From assembly GCF_001426375.1 (NCBI RefSeq), contig NZ_LMEO01000051.1:186241-250240 (forward strand): a stretch of 64,000 bases of DNA, in the 5' to 3' direction. This DNA comes from Paenibacillus sp. Root444D2 (lineage in GTDB: Bacteria; Bacillota; Bacilli; Paenibacillales; NBRC-103111). Of the stretch, positions 1 to 7,764 are shown in pieces. Each line of letters starts with the position of its first letter. The stretch's first letter is position 1. The position numbers and the translations under genes were made by a program. The notes below the pieces were generated by a model. That model saw only the letters and a list, made by a program, of their open reading frames with translations, was not told where the DNA came from and did no database searches.

Positions 1-883
1 TACGATCATTTGTACCGTCTTTACGCTGCTGACGCTGACCTTATTTTATTTCATTGGGTTAAATGTCGTCACAGAGCTCATTGATCTTGGCCGCAAAGCG
101 CCAAATTATATGGATGAAGTGAATAAGTATATGGATCAAGCTGTCAACCGCACACAGTTGTTCTACGATTCCTTGTCACCAGACATGGCGGCACAAGTGC
201 AAACTTGGCTGGAAAGCAGTACAGAAACCTTAACAGGGGCTTTAACCAATGTATTAAGCGGCATTTCTGGCTTCTTTTTAAATATGGCTGGAAAAATACC
301 GAATTTATTTATCTTAATGCTCATGTACGTCATTGCTTTATACTTGTTTATGTTTAGTTTGCCAAAGCTTAGGATGTCTTTTCTGTCCATGTTTGAAGAG
401 CATTCCAAAGGGAAGATGGAAAACGTGCTGACTTACCTGCGAGAAGCTATCTTTGGCTTCATTCGAGCGCAGCTCATCATGGCCGTGTTAACCTATTTGG
501 TCACGTTTATAGGCTTGCTGGTCTTAAGCGCTGAATATCCGCTAGCCATTTCCTTATTAGTAATGGTTATGGAGTTCGTTCCTGTGATTGGTACCGGGCT
601 TGTGTTTATTCCTTGGCTCGTCTATCAACTTCTGATTGGACATACGGGAATGGGTGTAGGATTGTTAATCCTTTTCCTTGCTTTGACGATATTCCGCCGC
701 ATTGTAGAGCCAAAAGTGCTCAGTGATGCTGTTGGAATTAATGCGCTCGCTGCTTTGATCAGTTTGTACGTTGGTTTCGAGTTATTAGGAATAACAGGTC
801 TCTTTCTGGGGCCTTTGGTTGTTATTATTTATCAAGCTATGCGTAAAGCAGGCCTGTTGAACTTAAATATTAAGCTGGATTGA
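1..883 (+). CDS. ytvI: YtvI-like AI-2E family membrane protein (5' truncated)
   Basis: The reading frame is open from the first base of the window, so the true start lies outside it; about 294 codons are visible. The protein has a soluble central part followed by several hydrophobic segments. It shows the family pattern EPKVLSDAVGINALAALIS near the C-terminus and a last glycine-rich membrane segment (GLFLGPLVV). This matches the AI-2E/PerM-type permease family and in particular the sporulation membrane protein YtvI. A second, full-length paralogue lies at 48347-49483, and the two share the pattern of a long extracytoplasmic loop followed by a YMRAQL/FIRAQL-type segment. The substrate is unknown. 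It is followed by a HAD phosphatase gene 29 bp downstream, possibly co-transcribed. Confidence 0.85.
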   Translation, partial: TIICTVFTLLTLTLFYFIGLNVVTELIDLGRKAPNYMDEVNKYMDQAVNRTQLFYDSLSPDMAAQVQTWLESSTETLTGALTNVLSGISGFFLNMAGKIPNLFILMLMYVIALYLFMFSLPKLRMSFLSMFEEHSKGKMENVLTYLREAIFGFIRAQLIMAVLTYLVTFIGLLVLSAEYPLAISLLVMVMEFVPVIGTGLVFIPWLVYQLLIGHTGMGVGLLILFLALTIFRRIVEPKVLSDAVGINALAALISLYVGFELLGITGLFLGPLVVIIYQAMRKAGLLNLNIKLD

Positions 884-912
884 GCCACAGTAGATGAACA
901 GGGTGGTAGGGT

Positions 913-1620
913 ATGAAGTTAATTTTATTTGATTTGGATGATACGCTGTTTGACTTCTCAAGTACGTGGAATGTCGTGATGAAAAAGATGTTTGCGGAGC
1001 ATGAGGTAACTAAAGAGTATGATAACGAGGCGTTCTTCTCCGCATTTCAAAAGAAAAGCGATGAATTATACTACCTATATGAACAGCGCATTTGCACGGT
1101 TGAAGCATATCGCAACCGAAGGCTGATCGAAACATTAGCAGACCACCAGTATACGATGTCGGAAGATGAGGCAGAAGCTTTCAACCTACAATACGTCCAA
1201 CAATATGAAAAAAGCTTAGAGCCTGATCCTCACGTGTTGGAGCTGCTGCTAAAGCTCAAGGAGCGTTATCAGCTAGGAATTATTACGAATGGACCTCATG
1301 ATATGCAAGAGGGTAAAATAGTGCGTCTAGGCCTGAAGGAATTATTTCCTCCTGAGCAGGTATGGATCTCTAATGTCGTTGGTATGGCCAAACCTGATCC
1401 ACGTATTTATCAACTGGCGCTTGATTATTTCAATGTGCTGCCAGAGGACACCTTATTCGTTGGTGACTCATGGGAAGCGGATGTAGCTGGTCCGCTGCAA
1501 ATAGGCATGAAGGCAGTTTGGCTCAATAAATATGGTAAAACGCCTCCCGCCTCTGCCTCCGATAAGAAACCGCTCGCGATCGTTAGTCAGCTTCATGAAC
1601 TTATTGATTTTCTAAATTAG
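913..1620 (+). CDS. HAD-superfamily hydrolase (YjjG/YfnB-like phosphatase)
   Basis: A 235-residue protein with the full HAD motif set. Motif I is DLDDTLFDF at the N-terminus with the two catalytic aspartates. Motif II is the threonine in IITNGP. A lysine lies in the GMAKPDPRIY segment, and motif IV is FVGDSWEADVAG. Length and motif spacing fit the YjjG/YfnB nucleotidase-type subgroup with an alpha-helical cap inserted after motif I. The likely reaction is hydrolysis of a small phosphate ester such as a nucleoside monophosphate; the substrate cannot be read from sequence. ATG start with a GGTGG-type ribosome site just upstream. A strong terminator follows the stop. Confidence 0.88.
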   Translation: MKLILFDLDDTLFDFSSTWNVVMKKMFAEHEVTKEYDNEAFFSAFQKKSDELYYLYEQRICTVEAYRNRRLIETLADHQYTMSEDEAEAFNLQYVQQYEKSLEPDPHVLELLLKLKERYQLGIITNGPHDMQEGKIVRLGLKELFPPEQVWISNVVGMAKPDPRIYQLALDYFNVLPEDTLFVGDSWEADVAGPLQIGMKAVWLNKYGKTPPASASDKKPLAIVSQLHELIDFLN

Positions 1621-1642
1621 TAAGCCTCTGATTCATAAATTG

Positions 1643-1690
1643 AAGTCCCTGCTTAGTTGCCCGATGGCAACGCGGCAGGGACTTTTTTTT
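1643..1690 (+). terminator. Rho-independent terminator after HAD gene
   Basis: Stem AAGTCCCTGC pairs with GCAGGGACTT (10 bp) around a 22-nt loop that itself contains GTTGCC/GGCAAC, followed by a run of eight T. Confidence 0.9.
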
Positions 1691-1709
1691 CAATATACGC
1701 GCTTGGCTC

Positions 1710-1907
1710 CTAAATATTTAGGTCCCAATACGAACTCATCATACTCTGAGGATAAATGCCAGCTGACCTAGTGGCTGATAAGAACTGTCCATTCCCCATG
1801 TAGAAGCCTACATAGTCTACCACTCCCGAAGCTGCAAATTGCAAAGAAATCCAAATCGCCTGGCCGTCAACGATTAACTCATACAATATGGAAATGTTGG
1901 AAAACAT
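1710..1907 (-). pseudogene. NlpC/P60 cell-wall hydrolase remnant
   Basis: The minus-strand frame ends with a segment reading VDYVGFYMGNGQFLSATRS and then SSYWDLNI. This resembles the C-terminal half of NlpC/P60 (C40) peptidoglycan endopeptidases (typically '..VSHVGIYIGNGQFISA..SSYW..'). The catalytic cysteine half is missing, the residues before it (QAIWISLQFAAS) look like a mutated 'GDLVFF' strand, and the histidine of the HVG motif is replaced by tyrosine. I infer a decayed fragment, not an active enzyme. No ribosome site is evident. Confidence 0.45.
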
Positions 1908-1921
1908 GTGATTTTGGCCAA

Positions 1922-1949
1922 GTCATGCCGCATATAACGAGCATATAGG
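1922..1949 (+). promoter_or_regulatory. Candidate sigma-E-type promoter for cotJ operon
   Basis: GTCATGCC, a 12-bp gap, then CATATAGG, upstream of cotJA. This resembles the sigma-E pattern (GKCATATT / CATACAMT). cotJ is a mother-cell sigma-E operon in Bacillus subtilis. The match is imperfect, so this is a candidate only. Confidence 0.3.
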
Positions 1950-1998
1950 CCTTTGTTGCTACGCCTGTTTACTCCCAAGACAGAAGAGGAGGAGAGAT

Positions 1999-2235
1999 AT
2001 GCATATGCATGCGGATTCACAATTCAAAAAATATTTTCCATTCATCGGTCCGTTTGATCCTTGTCCACCCATTCGAGTGAAATTGTATAACACACCGCCT
2101 CAATTATATATTACCTTTCAACCACCCGGCTTGCCACAGTTTAGCCCCTATGAAGCATTGAGAAAAGGAACGCTCTGGCCAGCGCTTTACGGGCCTTATG
2201 AGTCCAAAGCGGTAGAAGGAGGCCCATTGACATGA
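1999..2235 (+). CDS. cotJA: Spore coat protein CotJA
   Basis: A 78-residue proline- and aromatic-rich protein (FPFIGPFDPCPPIRVK, PPGLPQFSPYEAL) matching the CotJA spore-coat family in length and composition. It opens a cotJABC operon: the stop overlaps the start of cotJB by 4 bp. A strong GGAGGAGAG site precedes the ATG; a second in-frame ATG two codons later is also possible. CotJA acts in the inner spore coat with CotJC. Expression is expected in the mother cell, which matters because the third gene of the operon is split by a mobile element. Confidence 0.9.
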   Translation: MHMHADSQFKKYFPFIGPFDPCPPIRVKLYNTPPQLYITFQPPGLPQFSPYEALRKGTLWPALYGPYESKAVEGGPLT

Positions 2236-2498
2236 GTGAACCCATGTTACCAGACTCGTATTACAGACAGCTTCACGATCTACAAGCCGTAGATTTCGTC
2301 TTAGTCGAGCTGACGCTGTATTTAGATACTCATCCTGATGATCTGGGTGCCATTCAACAATACAACCAATTCGCACAGAAGAGGAAACAAATTGCTGGGC
2401 AGTTTGAGATGGAATTCGGCCCCCTCATGCATTTCGGTCATAGTTATACCAAACAACCTTGGCAGTGGTGTGAACCTCCATGGCCATGGCAAGTCTGA
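2232..2498 (+). CDS. cotJB: Spore coat protein CotJB
   Basis: An 88-residue protein with the CotJB hallmarks: 'LHDLQAVDFVLVELTLYLDTHPDD' in the first half and the tryptophan/proline-rich tail WQWCEPPWPWQV. The start overlaps cotJA by 4 bp (ATGA), indicating translational coupling. cotJC begins 15 bp after the stop behind an AGGAGGAG site. Its function is spore-coat assembly together with CotJA and CotJC. Confidence 0.92.
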   Translation: MSEPMLPDSYYRQLHDLQAVDFVLVELTLYLDTHPDDLGAIQQYNQFAQKRKQIAGQFEMEFGPLMHFGHSYTKQPWQWCEPPWPWQV

Positions 2499-2513
2499 GA
2501 AGGAGGAGAGCGC

Positions 2514-2747
2514 ATGTGGATTTATGAAAAAAAGCTGCAGTATCCAGTCAGAGTCAGTAAATGCGACCCTCGGATGGCAAAACTGCTCCTTGAACAATAT
2601 GGGGGTGCTGACGGGGAGCTTGCTGCGGCATTGCGATACTTGAATCAACGCTATTCGATCCCAGATAAGGTGGTGGGGCTTCTAACGGACATTGGGACTG
2701 AGGAATTTGCCCATTTAGAAATGATTGCAACGATGGTGTATAAATAA
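2514..2747 (+). pseudogene. cotJC: cotJC N-terminal half, interrupted by a mobile element
   Basis: The first 77 codons of CotJC, a manganese-catalase-like spore coat protein, starting MWIYEKKLQYPVRV and including GTEEFAHLEMIATMVYK. A premature TAA then comes from element DNA. Normal CotJC is about 189 residues. The missing 112 codons are found intact and in frame at 19315-19653, beginning LTKDAT. The break falls exactly at a TATAA sequence shared by both junctions (2739-2743 and 19309-19313). Joining the copies gives ATG GTG TAT AAG CTT, which encodes M-V-Y-K-L and continues without a frameshift to 189 residues. I therefore read this as a gene reversibly split by a site-specific element rather than as decay. 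Confidence 0.93.
2739..2743. other. attL core (TATAA) of the cotJC element
   Basis: TATAA lies at the point where cotJC homology stops. The same pentamer lies at 19309-19313, where homology resumes. Flanks are GATGGTG/ATAAAC on the left. The crossover site is inferred from the reading-frame break, so the exact dinucleotide is not known. Confidence 0.75.
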
Positions 2748-2771
2748 ACAATCGCTTAATTGCAACGAATA

Positions 2772-2780
2772 TGATATACT
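2772..2780 (+). promoter_or_regulatory. Candidate extended -10 promoter of the recombinase
   Basis: TGATATACT, a TGn-extended -10 with TATACT, about 40 bp before the recombinase start and inside the element. The -35 region (TCGCTT at 17 bp) is poor. A mother-cell sigma reading (GATATACT resembling CATATACT) is possible but not demonstrable here. Confidence 0.35.
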
Positions 2781-2819
2781 CCTCTCAGGTAATACTGTAC
2801 CGTGAGGAGAAGGAAAATC

Positions 2820-4295
2820 ATGTCAATAAAGAAAGTGGCAATCTATTGCAGAAAGAGCCGTGAAGCTGATGACAAGACAACTGCATCAATAGATGGACAA
2901 GCTAATTCTCTGATAGAGCTATGTGAAAAGCGTGGATATGTTTATGATCTGTACAGTGAGACAGGATCGTCCCAAGAGTGGGATCGTCCTGAGTTCCAGA
3001 AGCTTCTGTCCAAGATCAAGCATTATGAATACGATGCCATCGTTTGTACTGAACAATCTCGCTTGACTCGGAACACGAAACATTACGAGGAAGTCAAAGA
3101 GATCATGATTAAGTCAGGTTGTGTCCTTGTTACACCAACATCTATGACGGACTATACCAATGAGGATCAAATGTTCAGCGGTGACATTATTGCACTAATC
3201 GAAAAGCGAGAATGGCAAACCACTAGAAAGCGTCTTATGAGAGGTTCTAGGGAATCGGCAAAGAAGGGCAATTGGATGGGCAAGAAAGTGCCTTTTGGTT
3301 ACCAGTACAATCGTGACACCAAGAACCTTGAGATCGTCCCAGAGGATGCTCAGATCATTGTCCATATGTTCAATGAGTATGTGTCCGGGAAGTCCACCAC
3401 TACTATAGCATACGACTTCAACAATCAGGGGATCACTACCATGCAATGGAGTTCATCCTCTGTGGCACGTATGATCGCCAATGTTGCATATGCTGGACAT
3501 TCTTCTTACGGACGTACCAAGCAGTACAAACAAGATGGAAAGCGTATAACAGAACGGACTTCAACGGAAGATCAAATCTTGATTAAGGATGCCCACGAGC
3601 CAATCGTTCCTCAGGAGTTGTTTGATAAGGCACAGAGAATTAGAAATGAACGAAACACTCGTCCTCCTGCGCTGAAACTAGGGAGACATAAATTCTCAGG
3701 ACTTGTCCGTTGTGGTCTGTGTAATGGCATCCACTCTTTCCAGACTGCACACGGCATGAAAAGAATCACAAGCTGTCAAACTCGGACTTACCTTGACAAT
3801 GAGACGTATAGTACATGTACCAACGGGGGAATATACGTGAAGGATTTTGAGATTCTCTTTCACGAATACTTCGCCCAGTATATAGATCAATTGGAACAAT
3901 ACATTCACCTATTGTCCAATGACGATACCCAGAACTTTGATGAGGAGATCAATCGGAAAGAAAAGCAGATCGAGAAGCTCCGGAAGGATATTAAGAGGGT
4001 TCAACAGGGGTTCGTTATGGAAATATTCAGCCAAGAAGAGGCACGAGACCAGATCGCATCCTTTAAGGAACAGATCGCAATACTGGAAGACCAGATCGAA
4101 TCCATGAAGGCAGAGAATAACATGTCCGAACATGATAAAGTCTCTGCTCGACTTGACAACATGAGACGTTTTTTAACACACGGCGACAACATTCCAGAAC
4201 GTGAAGCGAATGAGATTTTACGAGATTTCATAGATACGATCATATACACCAAGAATGGAAATGAGATCGAATTGAAAATCATTATCAAGGATTGA
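2820..4295 (+). CDS. Large serine recombinase (SpoIVCA-like) of the cotJC element
   Basis: A 491-residue site-specific recombinase. The N-terminal resolvase domain begins AIYCRKSREADDKT, with the likely nucleophile Ser13, and continues with SRLTRN. The recombinase domain includes PFGYQYN and WSSSSVARMIANVAYAGH. A zinc-ribbon region follows (CGLCNG with later paired cysteines around residues 300-345), then a C-terminal coiled coil with Lys/Glu heptads (about residues 365-440). Length and layout match SpoIVCA and phage integrases of the large serine family. I chose ATG 2820 because AGGAGAAGG lies 5 bp upstream; a GTG at 2802 lacks this. The gene sits 76 bp inside the left junction, as expected for the enzyme that integrates and excises the element. 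A terminator follows directly. Confidence 0.93.
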   Translation: MSIKKVAIYCRKSREADDKTTASIDGQANSLIELCEKRGYVYDLYSETGSSQEWDRPEFQKLLSKIKHYEYDAIVCTEQSRLTRNTKHYEEVKEIMIKSGCVLVTPTSMTDYTNEDQMFSGDIIALIEKREWQTTRKRLMRGSRESAKKGNWMGKKVPFGYQYNRDTKNLEIVPEDAQIIVHMFNEYVSGKSTTTIAYDFNNQGITTMQWSSSSVARMIANVAYAGHSSYGRTKQYKQDGKRITERTSTEDQILIKDAHEPIVPQELFDKAQRIRNERNTRPPALKLGRHKFSGLVRCGLCNGIHSFQTAHGMKRITSCQTRTYLDNETYSTCTNGGIYVKDFEILFHEYFAQYIDQLEQYIHLLSNDDTQNFDEEINRKEKQIEKLRKDIKRVQQGFVMEIFSQEEARDQIASFKEQIAILEDQIESMKAENNMSEHDKVSARLDNMRRFLTHGDNIPEREANEILRDFIDTIIYTKNGNEIELKIIIKD

Positions 4296-4326
4296 CCCGA
4301 GCGTTCCCGATTGACTGGTTAAAATT

Positions 4327-4363
4327 AGGATTCCGAGCAAAAGTTCGCCGGAATCCTTTTTTT
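4327..4363 (+). terminator. Terminator after recombinase gene
   Basis: AGGATTCCG pairs with CGGAATCCT (9 bp), followed by seven or more T. It isolates the recombinase from the cargo genes. Confidence 0.85.
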
Positions 4364-4380
4364 GTTTGGAATAACATATA

Positions 4381-4410
4381 TAGACTCGTTTTGAGAGCCT
4401 GTGATATACT
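4381..4410 (+). promoter_or_regulatory. Candidate promoter for the HNH gene cluster
   Basis: An extended -10 TGATATACT at 4402-4410, with TAGACT 18 bp upstream as a weak -35. The same TGATATACT string occurs upstream of the recombinase. Confidence 0.35.
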
Positions 4411-4441
4411 GGAAATAAATCCGAAAGCATCGGTCGAAAAA

Positions 4442-4475
4442 GACTCCGCGCGTTCATTCGCCGGAGCCTTTTTCG
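4442..4475 (+). terminator. Terminator-like hairpin before HNH gene
   Basis: GACTCCG pairs with CCGGAGC-type sequence (CTCCG/CGGAG core) followed by CTTTTTCG. Its loop and 3' arm (TTCGCCGGA..CCTTTTT) resemble the terminator at 4327-4363, so the two may be a local duplication. It lies between the candidate promoter and the gene, so it could attenuate. Confidence 0.45.
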
Positions 4476-4497
4476 TTACATATTGGGAGGGAATACT

Positions 4498-5124
4498 ATG
4501 GCTCAGTCTAGACCGTGGTTGGATGAGATTATTGACGCATTGAAAGATTTAGGTGGACATGGAACGCTAGATGATATTTACGCAAGGATTCTTGATCGGG
4601 GTAAAATGGATTTCACTCCTTCGTGGAAGGACGGAGTAAGAGGAACGATATATCAATATTCAAGTGATAGCGAAGTTTATAAAGCAGGAAGAACGGATAT
4701 TTTTTATGCGGTCTCAACTAAAGGATTAGGACGCTGGGGTATACGCGATTTTGAGCCTGACGAGGCTCATGTGGATATTACTGAGGACGACGCTGGATTC
4801 GTTGAAGGTAAAAAGAAATTGATTCAGCACGTTGTGAGGGAACGAAATCCTAAAGTAATCCGTTTGGCTAAACAGAAGTTTAAAGAAGAGCATAACGGGC
4901 AACTTTTCTGCGAGATCTGCAAGTTCAATTTTGTTGATTTCTATGGCGAGATCGGCGAGGATTTTATTGAGGGTCATCATACTATCCCTGTATCGGAATT
5001 GCAGGAAGGACAAAAGACAAAAGTTGAGGATATCGCTGTTGTTTGCTCGAATTGTCATCGGATGTTGCATAAGCGCAGGCCGTGGCTAACAAAAGAGCAG
5101 TTACAAAGTCTAATTTCTCGTTAG
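4498..5124 (+). CDS. HNH endonuclease with N-terminal winged-helix-like domain
   Basis: A 208-residue protein. The first ~90 residues (start MAQSRPWLDEIIDALKDLGG, then WKDGVRGTIYQYSSDS) look like the winged-helix region that precedes HNH domains in McrA/ScoMcrA-type and related restriction nucleases. The C-terminal part has the zinc-bound HNH set: CEIC (about residue 138), EGHHTIPV with the catalytic histidines (about 162), CSNCHRMLH (about 184). Likely role: DNA cleavage, possibly of modified or foreign DNA. ATG 4498 is preceded by GGGAGGG, better than a TTG five codons upstream. It is the first of a run of plus-strand cargo genes and is probably defensive; target specificity is unknown. Confidence 0.75.
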   Translation: MAQSRPWLDEIIDALKDLGGHGTLDDIYARILDRGKMDFTPSWKDGVRGTIYQYSSDSEVYKAGRTDIFYAVSTKGLGRWGIRDFEPDEAHVDITEDDAGFVEGKKKLIQHVVRERNPKVIRLAKQKFKEEHNGQLFCEICKFNFVDFYGEIGEDFIEGHHTIPVSELQEGQKTKVEDIAVVCSNCHRMLHKRRPWLTKEQLQSLISR

Positions 5125-5136
5125 GATCTGGAGGGT

Positions 5137-5715
5137 ATGGTTTTGAAAATAACTGATTGGATACAAGCAATAGGTTCAGTTGCATCCGTGGCTGTCGCGT
5201 ATTTAGCATTTCGCATCTCTAAAAATGCGCTAAATATATCAAAAGAAACCTTAGACGTTTCAGAACAAGCTAAAAACATCGCTGAAGCTGGAGTTCGGAT
5301 GGCCAATTCGTCATTGTATCTAACAAAGGAACTATCTCATATTGCCCATCGTTGCATTATTTATCCGGAACGATTCTATCTTCATAATGGACAATGGGCT
5401 ATTACATTTAGAAATAATGGCGTCGGACTAGCTTTTAATGTTCGGGTGGAATTGTACGTTAGAGATCGGGAGAACGTTTTCGGTGATCCCAATAAAAAAA
5501 CTGCCATTGGTTCGAGGGTCATAAATCCAAACTCGGAACAAACGTTTATAGTTGAAGAAAGCGGACTCTCGCTTCTAATTTTTGAAGAAACCCCTGCGAC
5601 GATTTCGTGGGAGACACTAAGCGGAGCTAAGTATGAGGCAAAGTGGATCTTCTCTCAACGGGCATCAGGTGAAGAATTATTTTCTCTTTTAGAGGAAACA
5701 AAAATAGAAGAGTAA
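5137..5715 (+). CDS. Small membrane-anchored protein of unknown function
   Basis: 192 residues. A hydrophobic segment at about residues 8-26 (IQAIGSVASVAVAYLAF) is followed by a heptad-rich helix (NALNISKETLDVSEQAKNIAEAG). The remainder is a soluble beta-rich domain of about 110 residues (YPERFYLHNGQWAITFRNNGVGLAFNVRVELYV), so it looks like a single-span membrane protein. I do not recognise a named family. The ATG lies 12 bp after the HNH stop behind GGAGGG, so the two are probably co-transcribed. Small membrane proteins beside nucleases are common in defence loci, but a partnership here is only a guess. Confidence 0.65.
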   Translation: MVLKITDWIQAIGSVASVAVAYLAFRISKNALNISKETLDVSEQAKNIAEAGVRMANSSLYLTKELSHIAHRCIIYPERFYLHNGQWAITFRNNGVGLAFNVRVELYVRDRENVFGDPNKKTAIGSRVINPNSEQTFIVEESGLSLLIFEETPATISWETLSGAKYEAKWIFSQRASGEELFSLLEETKIEE

Positions 5716-5749
5716 AGCTCGTGAAGATTCAGTATTGGAGGGCATATCA

Positions 5750-6038
5750 ATGATCGGACAAGAGCCGAAAAACGAACGGGAGCGGCGCGCGGAGGATCAG
5801 GATGCTGGATCTCGTCAAACAAGACGACGAGCATTTATTAGTGATCGATGAGGATCCGCTCATCAATGATGTGTGGACTTGGGAAAGCGATCTCGGTAGC
5901 TTGATCGTAGCTATGCAGCGCGCCGGAGTCGCTAGGGAGCAGATTGCAGAGGTATTGAAACAAAAAAAGAAGGTCAATCGGTTGTCGTCTCAGGAAGCGA
6001 CGCGGATCTATCGCGAGTTTATGGAAATGAAGAAATGA
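5750..6038 (+). pseudogene. Frameshifted member of the 'MIGxEP' family
   Basis: The N-terminal stub reads MIGQEPKNERERRAEDQ and then runs out of frame to a stop after 33 codons. From 5802 a second frame (78 codons) continues with LLVIDEDPLINDVWTWESDL and ends EFMEMKK. Both halves align with the intact gene at 6967-7569 (MIGREPLNKRERRAEDQ, then LLIDEMESSVNDVMSWDAER), so this is one gene broken by a small deletion or frameshift after the RRAEDQ segment. The internal ATG could still give a shortened product. Function unknown. It follows the membrane-protein gene by about 35 bp and retains a GGAGGG ribosome site. Confidence 0.6.
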
Positions 6039-6127
6039 CGTGTGGCGCTTGTGTGGCGCTTTCAGTAATCTAAATATTTAACAGTTAGATTTGTAATATA
6101 CCAGATATTATAAGGAGAGGTTTTGAT

Positions 6128-6952
6128 TTGTCTAGATTTTCGCAAAGAATAGGCATTAACAAAATTAAAGAAGTTCAAAGAGAAGGTATGGACGAGGCAT
6201 TAAGAACTGGTTTGTGGAATGTTTTTTTTAATGATTTTTGGATACGGACTGGAGCATTTGCACCCTCTTTTTTAATTCATGTTTATAAGGAGTTCCTTAA
6301 TGTACCACTGGATGATGGAATTAGAGCAGGTGAGCATGGAAAAATACTTAGAAGTTTATTTTTCGATTTTGATTGGTATGTAGTTTATGATTTTCTTGAA
6401 TTTACCGTTGAGGTTCAATCTGAAGGGCCAAATTACACATTCTTCCAAGAACAGTGTAATAAAGTACTCACTAGGGAACAAGCAGCTTACCGCTTTTTGG
6501 ATGGCTTGATTACACCTATAACTAGCGAAAGTGAGATCAATAGCATATACGAAACGATAAATAATACAGAACATTTAGCGCCCGTAAGAACTCACCTTAA
6601 AGATGCTTTACGTAAGTTATCTGATAGGTCTCAGCCTGATTATCGAAATTCAATAAAAGAATCCATTTCAGCGGTAGAAGCCTTATGTAAAATCATTTCA
6701 AAAGATGATTCAGCCACTTTAGGTGAAGCATTAAAGAAAATAAAAAAAGATGATAAAGTAAAAATTCATGGAGCTCTAAATGGTGCACTAAGCCAATTAT
6801 ATGGGTATACGAGCGATGCCAATGGAATACGGCATTCATTATTAGAAGATTCAGATCTGGACTTTGAAGATGCCCAATTTATGCTAGTTTCCTGTTCAGC
6901 CTTTATAAATTATCTACTAGTTAAATCGGCAAAATCAGGAATCCAATTGTGA
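6128..6952 (+). CDS. AbiJ_NTD4-domain protein (putative phage-defence protein)
   Basis: 274 residues. The N-terminus, SRFSQRIGINKIKEVQREGMDEALRTGLWN, has the characteristic opening of the AbiJ N-terminal domain 4 family ('FSxRxG..KxxxQxxSMDxxLRxxLWN'). That domain accompanies abortive-infection and HEPN-type effectors. The C-terminal third (YRNSIKESISAVEALCKII...GIRHSLL) resembles a HEPN-like helical region with an R-x4-6-H-type pair (NGIRHSLL); this part is less certain. Start is TTG 6128, with AAGGAGAGG 7 bp upstream and no better ATG. Base composition is more AT-rich than the neighbours, consistent with separate acquisition. Confidence 0.7.
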   Translation: MSRFSQRIGINKIKEVQREGMDEALRTGLWNVFFNDFWIRTGAFAPSFLIHVYKEFLNVPLDDGIRAGEHGKILRSLFFDFDWYVVYDFLEFTVEVQSEGPNYTFFQEQCNKVLTREQAAYRFLDGLITPITSESEINSIYETINNTEHLAPVRTHLKDALRKLSDRSQPDYRNSIKESISAVEALCKIISKDDSATLGEALKKIKKDDKVKIHGALNGALSQLYGYTSDANGIRHSLLEDSDLDFEDAQFMLVSCSAFINYLLVKSAKSGIQL

Positions 6953-6966
6953 AGGGGTGATATTCA

Positions 6967-7569
6967 ATGATCGGACGCGAACCACTGAACAAACGCGAGC
7001 GCCGCGCTGAGGATCAAGCGCGTGAGCAGTTAGATAATCTACCGCCACTGCTAATTGATGAAATGGAGTCTAGTGTGAACGACGTTATGAGCTGGGATGC
7101 GGAACGAGGCTTCTTGATTGCAGCGCTTCAAAAAACCGGACACGACGATGGTTCCATTCTTGAGGTGCTGCGTGAGCTGGTGAAGGTCTATAAACAGAAG
7201 TCGCCACAATTTGGCTATAAGACATACTATACATTCTGCGAACGGACGGAAGTCATTCAATCTCTTGTTAAGGACAAGCATGAAGAAGCGGATCTGAATC
7301 TCGAGGCTAAATCAATAAATGGGGGTATAAACGTGCTGGACGAAGAGCGGGCACCGATTAAGGGCTATGAAGGGCTATATGAAATAACTGTATCTGGACG
7401 AGTTTTCAGCATAGCCAGAAACCGTTTTCGAGAGCGAGAAGGAGATGGATACGGCTTTAAGTGGGTTAAGTTATCTAAGGACGGAAAATCCCAAAACTTC
7501 CTAACAAAAGAGTTATGGGAAAAGGCGTTTGAGCGTCGTTTACCAGAATGTGATTATCGCGGCGAATAG
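6967..7569 (+). CDS. MIGxEP-leader protein with C-terminal NUMOD4-like motif
   Basis: 200 residues. It starts with MIGREPLNKRERRAEDQARE, a charged leader also found at 5750 and 14006. A middle helical part (VNDVMSWDAERGFLIAALQKTG) is shared with the 5750 pseudogene. The C-terminus, APIKGYEGLYEITVSGRVFS, matches the NUMOD4 motif (P-I-x-G-Y-E-x-x-Y-x-V-S-x-x-G-R-V) usually seen in HNH homing endonucleases and related DNA-binding proteins. No nuclease motif is present here. It may be a DNA-binding protein; function not established. ATG with GAAGGGGTG upstream, 15 bp after the AbiJ-like gene. Confidence 0.6.
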   Translation: MIGREPLNKRERRAEDQAREQLDNLPPLLIDEMESSVNDVMSWDAERGFLIAALQKTGHDDGSILEVLRELVKVYKQKSPQFGYKTYYTFCERTEVIQSLVKDKHEEADLNLEAKSINGGINVLDEERAPIKGYEGLYEITVSGRVFSIARNRFREREGDGYGFKWVKLSKDGKSQNFLTKELWEKAFERRLPECDYRGE

Positions 7570-7764
7570 GGTGTGTGCGAGGTAGCGGATACACTTCGAT
7601 TATAATTACTACATGCTACGCACTCTCGACAGAACGTAACCATAATGACGGACGATGGCGAGCAGCTGCCGAACGGGATCATGTACATCCCGTTAAGTGA
7701 ATCGAGGCATTTACATATGAAGAAGCGAGGGTAGTACCTCCTGTATCCTCGATCATACCCATGT
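7570..7764. other. Decayed stretch with a 29-codon ORF
   Basis: No convincing gene. A short plus-strand frame at 7645-7734 reads MTDDGEQLPNGIMYIPLSES and ends KKRG. It has no ribosome site and its frame is open a few codons upstream (NVTI before the ATG), so it looks like the tail of a lost gene. The neighbouring sequence contains the decayed resolvase described next. Confidence 0.4.

Noticed and set aside
2322..2751. Several overlapping frames opposite and across cotJB/cotJC
   Set aside because: They lack ribosome sites and overlap well-supported cotJ genes; shadows of real coding sequence.
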